A stretch of DNA of 64,000 bases from Marinobacterium sp. (GCA_030602245.1 JAUWAC010000003.1:124001-188000), one strand, 5' to 3'. Positions 9,214-18,001 are shown, numbered from the stretch's first letter. Notes: generated by a model from the sequence alone, not told the origin. Made by a program: numbers and translations.

Positions 9214-11478
9214 TCAGAGCTTGCAGGCGCCGCCTTCACACCCGATGTCATCGTGCGAGTCTTTCGCACCGTCGCGGGTGTTGTGGTAGTAGAGCGTCTT
9301 CACACCGTACTTGTACGCGGTCAGCAGATCCTTGAGCAGCTGCTTCATCGGCACCTTCTCGCCCGGGAACTTGCTCGGGTCGTAGTTGGTGTTGGCCGAG
9401 ATCGACTGGTCTACGAACTTCTGCATGATACCGACCAGCTGCAGGTAGCCCTCGTTGTTCGGGATCGACCAGAGCAGCTCGTACTGATCCTTCAGGCGCA
9501 GGAATTCCGGTACCACCTGTTTCATGACACCGTCTTTGCTCGACTTGACGGAAACATAGCCACGCGGCGGCTCGATACCGTTGGTCGAGTTGGTGATCTG
9601 AGACGAGGTCTCGCACGGCATCAGCGCGGTCAGCGTGCTGTTACGCAGACCGAACTCGCGGATATCTTCACGCAGCGTTTCCCAGAAGTAGTGCAGCGGC
9701 TCTTCGCAGTAATCGTCCACGTCGCGCTTGTAGGTGTCGATCGGCAGCAGACCCTGCGCATAGGTGGTTTCGTTGAACTTCGGACAGGGGCCAAGCTCCT
9801 TCGCCAGCTGGTTGGACGCCTTCAGCAGGTAGTACTGAATCGCCTCGAAGGTGCGGTGCACCAGACCGTTGGCGGAACCATCGGAGTAACGCACGCCGTT
9901 CTTCGCCAGGTAGTAGGCAAAGTTGGTGACCCCCACACCCAGCGTGCGGCGATTCATGGTCGCGTTGTAGGCCGCCGGCACCGGGTAATCCTGATAATCG
10001 AGCAGGCTGTCCAGCGCACGCACGATCAGATCGGCCAGCTCTTCCAGCTCGTCCAGATTCTCCAGCGCGCCGAGGTTAAAGGCCGACAGCGTACAGAGTG
10101 CAATCTCGCCGTCCGGGTCGTTGACGTCGTTCAGCGGCTTGGTCGGCAGCGCGATCTCAAGGCACAGGTTGGACTGCTTCACCGGCGCCACCTTCGGATC
10201 GAACGGGCTGTGGGTGTTGCAGTGGTCCACGTTCTGCACGTAGATGCGGCCGGTGGAGGCGCGCTCGGACGCCAGCAGACCGAACAGCTCGACCGCTTTC
10301 AGGGTCTTTTTGCGGATGTTCGGATCCTGCTCGTACTGCACGTACAGGCGCTCGAACTCATCCTGATCGGCGAAGAACGCATCGTACAGTCCCGGCACCT
10401 CGTGCGGACTGAACAGCGTAATGTTCTCGCCCTTGATCAGGCGCTGATACATCAGCTTGTTGATCTGCACACCGTAGTCGATGTGACGCACGCGGTTCTC
10501 TTCGACGCCACGGTTGTTCTTCAGCACCAGCAGCGATTCCACCTCCAGATGCCAGATCGGGTAGAACAGCGTGGCCGCGCCGCCGCGTACGCCGCCCTGG
10601 GAGCAGGACTTCACGGCCGTCTGGAAATGCTTGTAGAACGGGATACAGCCGGTGTGGAACGCCTCACCGTTACGGATCGGGCTGCCCAGCGCGCGAATGC
10701 GACCGGCGTTGATACCGATACCGGCACGCTGCGACACGTATTTGACGATCGCGGCGGCAGTGGCGTTGATCGAATCCAGGCTGTCATCGGTCTCGATCAG
10801 TACACAGGAGCTGAACTGACGGGTCGGTGTCCGCACACCCGCCATGATCGGCGTCGGCAGCGACAGCTTGAACAGAGAGGTCGCGTCGTAGAAACGCTTG
10901 ACGTAATCGAGGCGCGTCTCCTTCGGATAACCGGAGAACAGGCACGCGGATACCAGCATGTAGAGCAGCTGCGGGCTCTCGAACACTTCGCCGGTGACAC
11001 GGTTCTGCACCAGGTACTTGCCCTCGAGCTGCTTCACCGCGGCGTAGCTGAAATTCATGTCGCGCGAGTGATCCAGATAAGCGTTCAGCTCATCGAACTC
11101 CTCGCGGGTGTAGTCGGTCAGCAGGTGCTGGTCGTAGCGCTTGTCTTCGACCATTTTGACCACATGGTCGTACAGATGCGGCGGCTCGAAGCTGCCGAAC
11201 GCGCGCTTGCGCAGGTGGAAAATCGCCAGACGCGCAGCCAGATACTGATAGTCCGGTGCCTCTTCAGAGATCAGATCCGCCGCGGACTTGATCAGCGTCT
11301 CATGGATATCGGACGTCTTGATGCCATCGTAGAACTGCAGATGGGCTCGCAGCTCGACCTGGGAGACCGAAACATTCTCCAGCCCCTCGGCGGCCCAGAT
11401 AATGACCCGGTGAATCTTCTCGAGATCGATCGATTCACGCCGCCCGTCACGTTTGGTTACCATCAGATCTTGCTGCAT
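9214..11478 (-). CDS. nrdA: class Ia ribonucleotide reductase alpha subunit
   Basis: About 754 residues from the ATG at 11478, chosen because MQQDLMVTKRDGRR aligns with the E. coli NrdA N-terminus; an in-frame ATG at 11493 would add five residues. An ATP-cone domain occupies roughly the first 90 residues. The catalytic-barrel segment NLCLEIALPTKP is seen, as are PCETSSQ and the C-terminal redox-active cysteine pair in DDIGCEGGACKL. It reduces ribonucleoside diphosphates with NrdB. Two NrdR boxes upstream suggest repression by NrdR. Confidence 0.97.
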   Translation of the reverse strand: MQQDLMVTKRDGRRESIDLEKIHRVIIWAAEGLENVSVSQVELRAHLQFYDGIKTSDIHETLIKSAADLISEEAPDYQYLAARLAIFHLRKRAFGSFEPPHLYDHVVKMVEDKRYDQHLLTDYTREEFDELNAYLDHSRDMNFSYAAVKQLEGKYLVQNRVTGEVFESPQLLYMLVSACLFSGYPKETRLDYVKRFYDATSLFKLSLPTPIMAGVRTPTRQFSSCVLIETDDSLDSINATAAAIVKYVSQRAGIGINAGRIRALGSPIRNGEAFHTGCIPFYKHFQTAVKSCSQGGVRGGAATLFYPIWHLEVESLLVLKNNRGVEENRVRHIDYGVQINKLMYQRLIKGENITLFSPHEVPGLYDAFFADQDEFERLYVQYEQDPNIRKKTLKAVELFGLLASERASTGRIYVQNVDHCNTHSPFDPKVAPVKQSNLCLEIALPTKPLNDVNDPDGEIALCTLSAFNLGALENLDELEELADLIVRALDSLLDYQDYPVPAAYNATMNRRTLGVGVTNFAYYLAKNGVRYSDGSANGLVHRTFEAIQYYLLKASNQLAKELGPCPKFNETTYAQGLLPIDTYKRDVDDYCEEPLHYFWETLREDIREFGLRNSTLTALMPCETSSQITNSTNGIEPPRGYVSVKSSKDGVMKQVVPEFLRLKDQYELLWSIPNNEGYLQLVGIMQKFVDQSISANTNYDPSKFPGEKVPMKQLLKDLLTAYKYGVKTLYYHNTRDGAKDSHDDIGCEGGACKL

Positions 11479-11618
11479 AGTGCTTCTGCCCATCCCCTCG
11501 GTCGGTATAGAACGCGCAACTGACAGACCTGAATTGACGCCGGTCCCTCAGCTGCTTCAACGGCCGCTCATGTCAGCGTTGTGTGTGATAAAAACCGGTG
11601 TTTAAAAAATGCACCAAA

Positions 11619-11634
11619 ACACAACATCTAGTAC
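11619..11634. promoter_or_regulatory. NrdR box 1 upstream of nrdA
   Basis: The 16-mer ACACAACATCTAGTAC resembles the NrdR palindrome ACACWATATATWGTGT. It starts exactly 31 bp from the second box, about three helical turns, which is the usual spacing of paired NrdR sites. It probably represses nrdA-nrdB-yfaE when dATP is high. Confidence 0.7.
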
Positions 11635-11649
11635 GGCTTCTGTCTAAGG

Positions 11650-11665
11650 ACACTAAATATAGTGA
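11650..11665. promoter_or_regulatory. NrdR box 2 upstream of nrdA
   Basis: ACACTAAATATAGTGA is a near-perfect NrdR palindrome and the better of the pair. The spacing to box 1 (31 bp start to start) and the position before nrdA make this a confident operator call. Confidence 0.85.
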
Positions 11666-11844
11666 GCCCAAACTTTATTTCAACTCTTGAAATTCGCCCG
11701 TTTCAGCGGTAGTCGAAGGCTGAATTCAGCTACCACGCGGGCTTGCGGGCGTGCAGGATACAGAAGAATTTTTTTCATGCCAGTGGCGATTTTCATCGCC
11801 TGGAACGCATGTCAAAAACTGTGCGATTGGAACGCGTTTCAGCC

Positions 11845-11873
11845 TTTACATCGAGCGCCGGCAGCCTTAAGAT
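11845..11873 (+). promoter_or_regulatory. sigma-70 promoter of tRNA-Tyr
   Basis: TTTACA (-35, 11845-11850) and TAAGAT (-10, 11868-11873) are separated by 17 bp. A GC-rich discriminator (ACGCGCCC) follows, as is typical for stringently controlled stable-RNA promoters. The mature tRNA begins 12 bases after the -10. Confidence 0.7.
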
Positions 11874-11884
11874 ACGCGCCCGCT

Positions 11885-11968
11885 GGTGAGGTTCCCGAGT
11901 GGCCAAAGGGATCAGACTGTAAATCTGACGCGCAAGCTTCGGTGGTTCGAATCCACCCCTCACCACCA
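11885..11968 (+). tRNA. tRNA-Tyr (anticodon GTA)
   Basis: The acceptor stem GGTGAGG (11885-11891) pairs with CCTCACC (11958-11964), followed by the discriminator A and an encoded CCA. The T arm is GGTGG-TTCGAAT-CCACC. The anticodon GTA is at 11919-11921, and a long variable arm is present as expected for bacterial tRNA-Tyr. It stands alone, with its own promoter and terminator. Confidence 0.97.
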
Positions 11969-12073
11969 TCGAATTTTGAAACAGAGCCCTGCCATTGCGC
12001 GGGGCTTTGTTTTTTCTGCGCGACTGCGGGTGGATGAGAACCACCGAAGGGGGTTCGAGCCGAGCGGCTTGCC
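11950..12073 (+). repeat. direct repeat copy 1 (tRNA-Tyr 3' end plus downstream region)
   Basis: About 124 bp that begins in the T arm of tRNA-Tyr, includes the 3' acceptor strand, CCA and terminator, and ends with GAGCCGAGCGGCTTGCC. It is repeated with only a few changes 172 bp downstream. Confidence 0.9.
11985..12015 (+). terminator. intrinsic terminator of tRNA-Tyr
   Basis: An 8-bp stem AGCCCTGC/GCGGGGCT with one G-T pair and a six-base loop is followed by TTTGTTTTTT. It lies 17 bases after the tRNA. Confidence 0.9.
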
Positions 12074-12121
12074 GCGAGACGACGCTGGGCTGCCACGCAG
12101 CACAGCGGCCCGAAGGGGTAC

Positions 12122-12245
12122 AATCCACCCCTCACCACCATCGAATTTTGAAACCGAGCCCTGCCGTTGTGCGGGGCTTTGTTTTTCTGCGCGACGTGCG
12201 GGTGGATGAGAACCACCGAAGGGGGTTCGAGCCGAGCGGCTTGCC
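12122..12245 (+). repeat. direct repeat copy 2, tRNA-Tyr 3' fragment
   Basis: The second copy of the 124-bp unit begins AATCCACCCCTCACCACCA, a perfect copy of the last 19 bases of tRNA-Tyr, but no complete tRNA precedes it. It carries the same terminator with different loop bases. Origin by tandem duplication with deletion of a second tRNA body, or by integration into the tRNA 3' end, is possible. Confidence 0.88.
12157..12186 (+). terminator. duplicated terminator in repeat copy 2
   Basis: The same AGCCCTGC/GCGGGGCT stem and T-tract as the tRNA-Tyr terminator. The loop is CGTTGT instead of CATTGC, so the stem is conserved while the loop has drifted. Confidence 0.8.
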
Positions 12246-12260
12246 TTCCCCCCAAACGCA

Positions 12261-12284
12261 TCCGGCCGCGCGCAGGCGGCCGGA
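12261..12284. terminator. GC-rich hairpin downstream of the Deg protease
   Basis: TCCGGCCGC/GCGGCCGGA forms a 9-bp stem with a six-base loop. It lies 20 bp beyond the protease stop codon. Only short T-tracts flank it, so terminator function is likely but unproven. Confidence 0.55.
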
Positions 12285-12303
12285 TCGATTTTCCAACATC
12301 GGC

Positions 12304-13659
12304 TCAGTGCAGCACGAGATAGAACACGCCGCGCCCGCGCCGAATCTGCAGCAGCAGTTTGTCATCCACGCGCGCGAGCACCTGATTCAGCGCTTCGAGC
12401 GTATCGACCCGCTGGCGGTTGACACTCAGGATCACGTCACCGCTGCGCAGCCCCGCGGCTGCCGGCCGCGACTGCGGATCCAGCTCAGTAATCACGACAC
12501 CCCGACCATCCGGCGAGTTGGCGAGTCCGACACCGTCCAGCAGCCGATGCAGGTGCAGGTTGCTGTCCTGCGTTGTCGAGCGTTCCACCCTGACCTTGAG
12601 GTTTCGCGCTTCGCCGTTGCGCACCAGCGCCAGCTCGATCTCCTTACCGACGCCGGCAAATGCGATCCGGTGGCGCAGCTGACCACTGTTCGGTGTCGGC
12701 TTGCCATCCACCGAGACAATCACGTCACCGGCCTGAAGCCCGGCTGCCTGCGCCGGCGAGTCCTCCAGCACGTCAGTCACCAGCACCCCCTGCTGACCGT
12801 TGGCCAGATTGAACGCCTGTTGCAGTTCCGGGGTGATGTCCTGAATGGCGATACCGATCTGTCCGCGCGTCACTTCACCATCGTCGAGAATCTGATTGGC
12901 GACGTTACGCATCATATTGACCGGAATCGCAAAGCCGATACCGACATTACCGCCACCAGGGGCGATGATCGCGGTATTGATACCAACCAGCTCACCATTG
13001 AGGTTCACCAGCGCGCCGCCGGAGTTACCCGGGTTGATCGACGCATCGGTCTGGATGAAGTTTTCAAACCCCTCGATCCCGAGCCCGGTGCGCCCCAGCG
13101 CACTGACGACCCCGGTAGTGATGGTCTGACCAAGACCAAACGGGTTACCAATGGCGACGACGAAATCCCCCACCCGCAACGTATCGGAATCCGCCAGCGG
13201 CAGATCGGTCAGGTTATCGGCACTGATTTCCAGCACCGCGATATCGACCTCGGGATCGGCACCGACCAGTCGGGCTTCAAACGTGCGCCCGTCAATCAGC
13301 GAGACCTCGATCTCATCGGCCCCCTTGATCACGTGATAGTTGGTGATGATCGTACCCTCGTCACGATCGACGATAACACCGGAGCCGGCACTGCCTTGTC
13401 GGCGTTGCTGACGCGGACGCGCCTGCTCATCAGGGATATTGAAAAAGCGCCGAAAGAACGGATCGCTCAGCAGCGGGTTGTAGACCTGCTGGGTGGAGAA
13501 CGTGGCGATGTTGACGACCGCCGGGTTGACCTTCTCCAGCATGTTGGCCAGCGACGGCAGCTGCTGCCCCGACGGATCGGCCACCGGCAGTGCCGCATTC
13601 GCATTCAGCGTCAGCGCGCACACCAGCGCCATGACACCCAGTCGCAAAGTGTTTTTCAT
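12304..13659 (-). CDS. DegP/DegQ-family periplasmic serine protease (Do family)
   Basis: About 451 residues from the ATG at 13659, supported by GGAGAATCACA upstream and an immediate signal peptide (MKNTLRLGVMALVCALTLNANA). The trypsin-like domain shows His in ITNYHVIKGA, Asp in DPEVDIAVLEI and Ser in NPGNSGGALVN. Two PDZ domains follow, with ILEDSPAQAAGLQAGDVI-like and SRPAAAGLRSGDVI segments. It degrades or chaperones misfolded envelope proteins. DegQ, DegP and MucD orthology cannot be separated from sequence alone. Confidence 0.94.
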   Translation of the reverse strand: MKNTLRLGVMALVCALTLNANAALPVADPSGQQLPSLANMLEKVNPAVVNIATFSTQQVYNPLLSDPFFRRFFNIPDEQARPRQQRRQGSAGSGVIVDRDEGTIITNYHVIKGADEIEVSLIDGRTFEARLVGADPEVDIAVLEISADNLTDLPLADSDTLRVGDFVVAIGNPFGLGQTITTGVVSALGRTGLGIEGFENFIQTDASINPGNSGGALVNLNGELVGINTAIIAPGGGNVGIGFAIPVNMMRNVANQILDDGEVTRGQIGIAIQDITPELQQAFNLANGQQGVLVTDVLEDSPAQAAGLQAGDVIVSVDGKPTPNSGQLRHRIAFAGVGKEIELALVRNGEARNLKVRVERSTTQDSNLHLHRLLDGVGLANSPDGRGVVITELDPQSRPAAAGLRSGDVILSVNRQRVDTLEALNQVLARVDDKLLLQIRRGRGVFYLVLH

Positions 13660-13807
13660 TGTGATTCTCCTTGCCACCTGTTCTGAGCCCTGTAATAGGG
13701 TCGAACGGATACGATTCAAGTCATTTTCGCCGCCACCCCGGCAACGCAGCGCCCGACTCGAAAGACGCGCCTGCCAGGGGGCCGGCCGGCGATGAACGGC
13801 ATTTGAA

Positions 13808-14089
13808 TCAGCAAAGGAAAGGCGGTGCGCGAATCCGCCGCGCCGAAGCGCACGGCTGTGGCTGCAGCCCTCGCGGCGGCTCGCCGCAGGCCAGCATGGG
13901 CGCGTGCGCGCAGCTGGGCACGCTCGGCAGCGGCGCGCGCGGATCGTCAACAGGCGGCAGTAACGGATCGGACGGTGCCAGCACCGCGCTGGCACACTGA
14001 TCTGACTCTGCCAGCAGGACAGCCTCGCCCTCGCCGGCCACGGCCAGCGAAGGCATCAGCAGCAACACCAGATACAGCAGCACTCTCAC
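13808..14089 (-). CDS. candidate small secreted protein
   Basis: A 93-residue open frame from GTG at 14089, with GAGAGGG upstream. It begins with a convincing signal peptide (VRVLLYLVLLLMPSLAVAG) followed by a Pro/Ala-rich segment with a few cysteines. I recognise no family. The C-terminal part (Arg, Ala and Pro rich) has weak coding character, so the real 3' extent or the gene itself is uncertain. Confidence 0.4.
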   Translation of the reverse strand: MRVLLYLVLLLMPSLAVAGEGEAVLLAESDQCASAVLAPSDPLLPPVDDPRAPLPSVPSCAHAPMLACGEPPRGLQPQPCASARRIRAPPFLC

Positions 14090-14193
14090 CCGTCGCGCCC
14101 TCTCGCCACAGCAATCGATCACACCAGTGCAATACCTGCTATCTGATCGACAAACGCGCGCCAAGTTCAGTGCATGACCCGCATCGTCTGCAC

Positions 14194-14757
14194 TCAGAAC
14201 AGGCCGAAGGAAAATACGCCCAGCAGAACAAACAGGCCGCAGGCACTCCAGCGCACCCAGTGCAACGGCACCTTCTGCATGATCCAGCCGCCGAAGTACG
14301 CCACCGGCACGTTCGCCAACAGCATCCCCAGCGTCGTACCACTGACAACCCAGAACAGCGCCTCCTCGTAACGGGCCGCGAGGACGACGGTGGCGATCTG
14401 TGTTTTGTCCCCGATTTCGGCAACGAAGAACAGCACACAGGTCGCGATAAAGGGGCCGTAACGCAGCGCCTTACTGTCTTCGTCCTCATCCGTGTCCGGA
14501 ATCAGCACCCAGAGGCCGACCGCAATGAAGCTCAGACCGATGATCCAGGGCACCCAATGTTCGGGGATCCAGCCCACCAGCCAGGCACCGAGCCAGGCGG
14601 AGACGCCGTGATTGACCAGCGTGGCCAGCAGAATACCCCAGACGATCGCCATTCGATGCGCGGCAAAACGTGCAACGAGGAACAGGGTCAGCAGCTGAGT
14701 CTTGTCGCCGATTTCGGCGATGGCGACGGCAAGCGTCGAAGAGAGGAATGCATCCAT
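14194..14757 (-). CDS. TMEM165/Gdt1 (UPF0016) family cation transporter, probable manganese exporter
   Basis: About 187 residues from ATG 14757; an alternative ATG at 14769 adds four residues. The protein is two homologous three-helix halves, each with the family signature E-x-G-D-K-T: AEIGDKTQLLTL near residue 17 and AEIGDKTQIATVVL in the second half. This family exchanges Mn2+/Ca2+, and bacterial members export manganese. A yybP-ykoY manganese riboswitch lies directly upstream and strongly supports Mn-induced expression. Confidence 0.92.
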   Translation of the reverse strand: MDAFLSSTLAVAIAEIGDKTQLLTLFLVARFAAHRMAIVWGILLATLVNHGVSAWLGAWLVGWIPEHWVPWIIGLSFIAVGLWVLIPDTDEDEDSKALRYGPFIATCVLFFVAEIGDKTQIATVVLAARYEEALFWVVSGTTLGMLLANVPVAYFGGWIMQKVPLHWVRWSACGLFVLLGVFSFGLF

Positions 14758-14830
14758 GAAACGCAACATCCTGACGGGCGTGAAACCATAAGACACAACA
14801 CGCCGGCCCGCCATGAGCAGCATGCAGTGT

Positions 14831-14961
14831 CTCAGGTCTCGTCAATCCGGCACGCGGTGCACGACCGCTGCGGACGTCGACGCCATGAGCATTGAGGCTC
14901 AATTATGTTGACGACGACTCCGGCCCGGCACAGATCCGGGCTGGAAGACTACTCCCCCAAG
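14831..14961 (-). ncRNA. yybP-ykoY manganese riboswitch
   Basis: On the minus strand the conserved elements occur in order: CTTGGGGGAGTAG (from 14961), GTCAACATAATT (about 14912-14901) and GACGAGACCTGAG (to 14831). The outer helix P1 pairs CTTGGG (14961-14956) with CCTGAG (14836-14831). The aptamer ends 73 nt before the Gdt1-like start codon. AGACAC just after P1 can pair with GTGTCT further downstream, giving a plausible alternative helix for the expression platform. Mn2+ binding should raise translation or transcription of the exporter. Confidence 0.9.
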
Positions 14962-15025
14962 AGCGGAGCGGATACTAACAGCGTGCCGGGGCGGACACAA
15001 GCCAACCCCGGCCGCAGCGCAGGCA

Positions 15026-16090
15026 TCAGAGCTGATCGAGGCTCCAGTCGAACGCGATACGATCCTCGGCATCCACCTGCTCACGCAGCGCCTCCAGACT
15101 CTCGCGCAACTGAGCGACGCTCGGTCGGTTGATGTTGACGTGGCCGACCTTGCGTCCCGGCCGCAGCGACTTGCCGTACCAGTGCACATGGACGCCATCG
15201 ATGCCGAGCCACTCCGGCTTCCAGTAGCGCCCCAGCAGGTTGTACATCACCGACACCCCCTTGATCTCGGGCGTGATCAGCGGCAGCTCCGCCAGCGCGC
15301 GCAGGTGCAGCTCGAACTGACTGATCGTCGCCCCTTCCTGCGTCCAGTGACCGGAGTTATGCACCCGCGGCGCCAGTTCGTTGACCAGCAGATCGCCGTC
15401 GACGACGAAACACTCCATCGCCATCACGCCGATATAGTCCTGATCGTCCATGATGCGGCTGAGCCACTCTTCGGCATGTTTCTGCTGCACCTCCGGCACC
15501 TCGATGCCGGCCACGCTCGCGCGCAGAATGCCGTTCTCGTGCCAGTTACGGGTCAGCGGATAAAACACCTTCTCGCCACGGGCGTTGCGTGCACCCACCA
15601 GCGAGACTTCGTGACTGAACGGGATCATCGCCTCGGCGATACAGGTGCCGGCCCATTCGGCTTCCACGTCGTCACCCTGCTGCCAGCGCCACTGACCACG
15701 ACCGTCGTAGCCGCCGCGACGACGCTTGACCACCGCCCGTTCGCCAAGCGATTCGAGTGTATCGACCAGCGTGCTCTCGTCATCAAGCACGACCCACGGC
15801 GCTGTCGGCACCTGCAGGCGATCGAGCAGGCTCTTCTGGCGCTGCCGATCGATCACCGCATGCAGTGCACCGGCGTTGCGAAAGTTCGGGTGATTCTTCA
15901 GCTGCAGACCGGTGACGGTATCGGGCCAGTGTTCGATCTCGACCGTAATGACGTCACTGTCATGCAGCGCAATCTCGACATCCTGATTCGGCTCGACCGG
16001 CATCACCTGCAGCTGCATCGGCGCACCGGCCTGCTGCAGCATCTGACCCAGCTGACCGTTTCCGGCCACAACGATTCTCGGCAACATCAT
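15026..16090 (-). CDS. purK: N5-carboxyaminoimidazole ribonucleotide synthase
   Basis: A 354-residue ATP-grasp enzyme of purine synthesis that makes N5-CAIR from AIR, ATP and bicarbonate. The N-terminal IVVAGNGQLGQML loop, VVKRRRGGYDGRGQW and the metal/ATP motif NELAPRVHNSGHWT are diagnostic. ATG 16087 is an equally possible start, with slightly better spacing to AGGTGA. purE lies 30 bp upstream in the same orientation. Confidence 0.96.
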   Translation of the reverse strand: MMLPRIVVAGNGQLGQMLQQAGAPMQLQVMPVEPNQDVEIALHDSDVITVEIEHWPDTVTGLQLKNHPNFRNAGALHAVIDRQRQKSLLDRLQVPTAPWVVLDDESTLVDTLESLGERAVVKRRRGGYDGRGQWRWQQGDDVEAEWAGTCIAEAMIPFSHEVSLVGARNARGEKVFYPLTRNWHENGILRASVAGIEVPEVQQKHAEEWLSRIMDDQDYIGVMAMECFVVDGDLLVNELAPRVHNSGHWTQEGATISQFELHLRALAELPLITPEIKGVSVMYNLLGRYWKPEWLGIDGVHVHWYGKSLRPGRKVGHVNINRPSVAQLRESLEALREQVDAEDRIAFDWSLDQL

Positions 16091-16120
16091 TTCACCTGCG
16101 ATTCTGTTGACCCGGGCCGA

Positions 16121-16609
16121 TCAGCCGCGCGGGTCCGGGTTATCCAGCACGGCCTGAGTCTGTTCATGGCGCCAGTCACGAATACGGGCCGCCAGCTCAG
16201 CATCCTCAACCGCCAGCATCTGCGCCGCGAGCAGGCCTGCGTTGAACGCACCGGCACCACCGATCGCCAGCGTACCGACCGGAATACCGCGCGGCATCTG
16301 AACGATGGACAGCAGGCTGTCCTTGCCGCTGAGCGCCTTGCTCTGCACCGGCACGCCCAGCACCGGCAGCAGCGTCTTGGCCGCGATCATGCCCGGCAGA
16401 TGAGCGGCACCGCCGGCACCGGCAATGATCACCTTGAAGCCCCGCGCCGCCGCATGCTCGGCGAAATCGAACATCTTGTCCGGTGTGCGATGGGCAGAGA
16501 CCACTTCGGTATGGTAGTCGACACCCAGCTTGTCGAGGATGCCGGCAGCCTCCTCCATTGTCGGCCAGTCAGAGCGCGATCCCATCACGATCGCCACTTT
16601 TGCACCCAT
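16121..16609 (-). CDS. purE: N5-CAIR mutase
   Basis: A 162-residue class I PurE that converts N5-CAIR to CAIR. The signature [12 protein letters not shown] is near the N-terminus and SAHRTPDKM follows, with the catalytic histidine in [17 protein letters not shown] and [22 protein letters not shown] complete the match. It is the first gene of purEK. Confidence 0.97.
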   Translation of the reverse strand: MGAKVAIVMGSRSDWPTMEEAAGILDKLGVDYHTEVVSAHRTPDKMFDFAEHAAARGFKVIIAGAGGAAHLPGMIAAKTLLPVLGVPVQSKALSGKDSLLSIVQMPRGIPVGTLAIGGAGAFNAGLLAAQMLAVEDAELAARIRDWRHEQTQAVLDNPDPRG

Positions 16610-16882
16610 TCGAGTCTCCTGTCACAGCAGTTTCGGACGCCCCGGCAGAACGGCAGGGCGCAAGGTTCGACAACGGTCAGCAGCGCCCATCGGCACCGGT
16701 GACACAAGAGGCGGGGGATTATACCAGTCTGACATCGAAAAGGGACACGGCAGCGTCCGGTAATGCCGCCTGCTTAATCCAGCTCCCGAAACCCGACACA
16801 CGGCCCTGCCCCTACAACCTGACATCGGGAGCGCAAAGCAGGCTACAATGCGCTTTTGCTCCAGCCACAGGGAATTCAAGGT

Positions 16883-17431
16883 ATGACTCGACGCACCGCT
16901 CGCACGCTCTCACTGGCCACCGCCGTCATGTTGCTGGCCGGCTGCGAAAGCATCCCGATGCCGTTTGCCGGCACCAGCAGCAGCGCTCAGCCAGCGCCGG
17001 TTGCAACGCCGGCTGAGCCACAGAAGCAGACGCTGAGCCGAGCCGAGAAAATTTCCCGCGGACTCAGCGAAGAGCTGGACTGGTTCCCGAGCCTGAAACA
17101 ACCGCTGGATCAGCTTGAAGGCGTCTACGCCAACGAAGAATCCGCGGCCGTGCGCAATGAAACCCTGTCCAGCATCGCCTATCTCTACGATGCACGCCTG
17201 TTCGTGCTGTTCCAGGACATGCTCGACTTCCTCCACCCGGACGCCCGCATCCGCGAACTGCAGGAACAGAACGCCTGGCTCGACCGCCGCGAAATGCTGG
17301 CGACACAGGCGTTCCTGCAGTTTGACGACGAAGTCGAAGCACGCCATGCGGCGGGACAGGCGTTCATCGACGCAACCCGCAAACGGATCGCCGAAATCGA
17401 AGCACGCCGGGAGCTGGTGATTATTCGCTAG
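16883..17431 (+). CDS. putative outer-membrane lipoprotein of unknown function
   Basis: About 182 residues from ATG 16883. The lipoprotein signal ends in the lipobox LLAGC with the cysteine near residue 22. After a Pro/Ala-rich linker, the mature part is charged and predicted helical, with no recognised domain and no further cysteines. It ends convergently with the following acetyltransferase gene, with four bases of overlap. Function unknown. Confidence 0.75.
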   Translation: MTRRTARTLSLATAVMLLAGCESIPMPFAGTSSSAQPAPVATPAEPQKQTLSRAEKISRGLSEELDWFPSLKQPLDQLEGVYANEESAAVRNETLSSIAYLYDARLFVLFQDMLDFLHPDARIRELQEQNAWLDRREMLATQAFLQFDDEVEARHAAGQAFIDATRKRIAEIEARRELVIIR

Positions 17432-17943
17432 TCACGCGGTCGGGACGGCGGCTGCACCGGTTGCAGACGCTTCAGCATCCAGACATCACAGCCATTGTGC
17501 AGGGTGCCCGGCAGCGGCCGTGCCAGCCGCTGGAAGCCGAGTTTTTCATACAGCGTGATCGCGCCGGACATATTCGACAGCGTATCCAGATAGCACTGGC
17601 GGTAGCCCTTACGGGCTGCGTAGTTCAGACAGCGCTCAGCCAGCGCCCGGCCGATGCCGCGCCCACGCCCCTCTGGCAGCAGAAACAGCTTGCGCAGCTC
17701 ACAGGTGGCGCCATCGTCACCAAACGCGGCCACGCCGCAGCCGCCCACGATGCGCCCCTCCACCTGTGCCACCAGATACCGGCTGCCAAGCGGATCGGCA
17801 TAGTGCTGACTTATCGCCTCGACTTCGGCATCGGAGGGTCCGAAGCCCTCGCCAATGGCGCCGAACTCCCGGCCAACGGACGTGATAATCGCGCAGACCG
17901 CGCGGTCATGCTCGGGCCGGATTGTCAGTATCTCAAACGGCAT
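17428..17943 (-). CDS. GNAT-family N-acetyltransferase
   Basis: A 171-residue protein from ATG 17943, chosen because a strong AGGAGGT lies six bases upstream. The acetyl-CoA pyrophosphate loop is GRGRGIGRALAERCL, followed by the C-terminal NMSGAITLYEKLGF typical of single-domain GNATs. The substrate cannot be predicted from sequence. Confidence 0.88.
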   Translation of the reverse strand: MPFEILTIRPEHDRAVCAIITSVGREFGAIGEGFGPSDAEVEAISQHYADPLGSRYLVAQVEGRIVGGCGVAAFGDDGATCELRKLFLLPEGRGRGIGRALAERCLNYAARKGYRQCYLDTLSNMSGAITLYEKLGFQRLARPLPGTLHNGCDVWMLKRLQPVQPPSRPRD

Positions 17944-18001
17944 CGATGACCTCCTGTCAGTTTGCATCAGACACGGGAGCGTGCCGCCCCCCCAAACGCC
18001 T

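Noticed and set aside
9253-11523. 756-residue open frame opposite nrdA
   Set aside because: It is a shadow of the nrdA coding strand in GC-rich DNA, rich in Arg/Gln/Val/His with no domain; nrdA is unambiguous. The same applies to long antisense frames over fadB, fadD, nifD, nifE and astB.
12304-13995. N-terminal extension of the Deg protease to 13995
   Set aside because: The sequence before 13659 is Arg/Ser-rich without homology, and a signal peptide with a ribosome-binding site starts at 13659.
13947-14132. Alternative small frames overlapping the candidate secreted protein
   Set aside because: Only the 13808-14089 frame has a signal peptide and a ribosome-binding site; even that is reported with low confidence.
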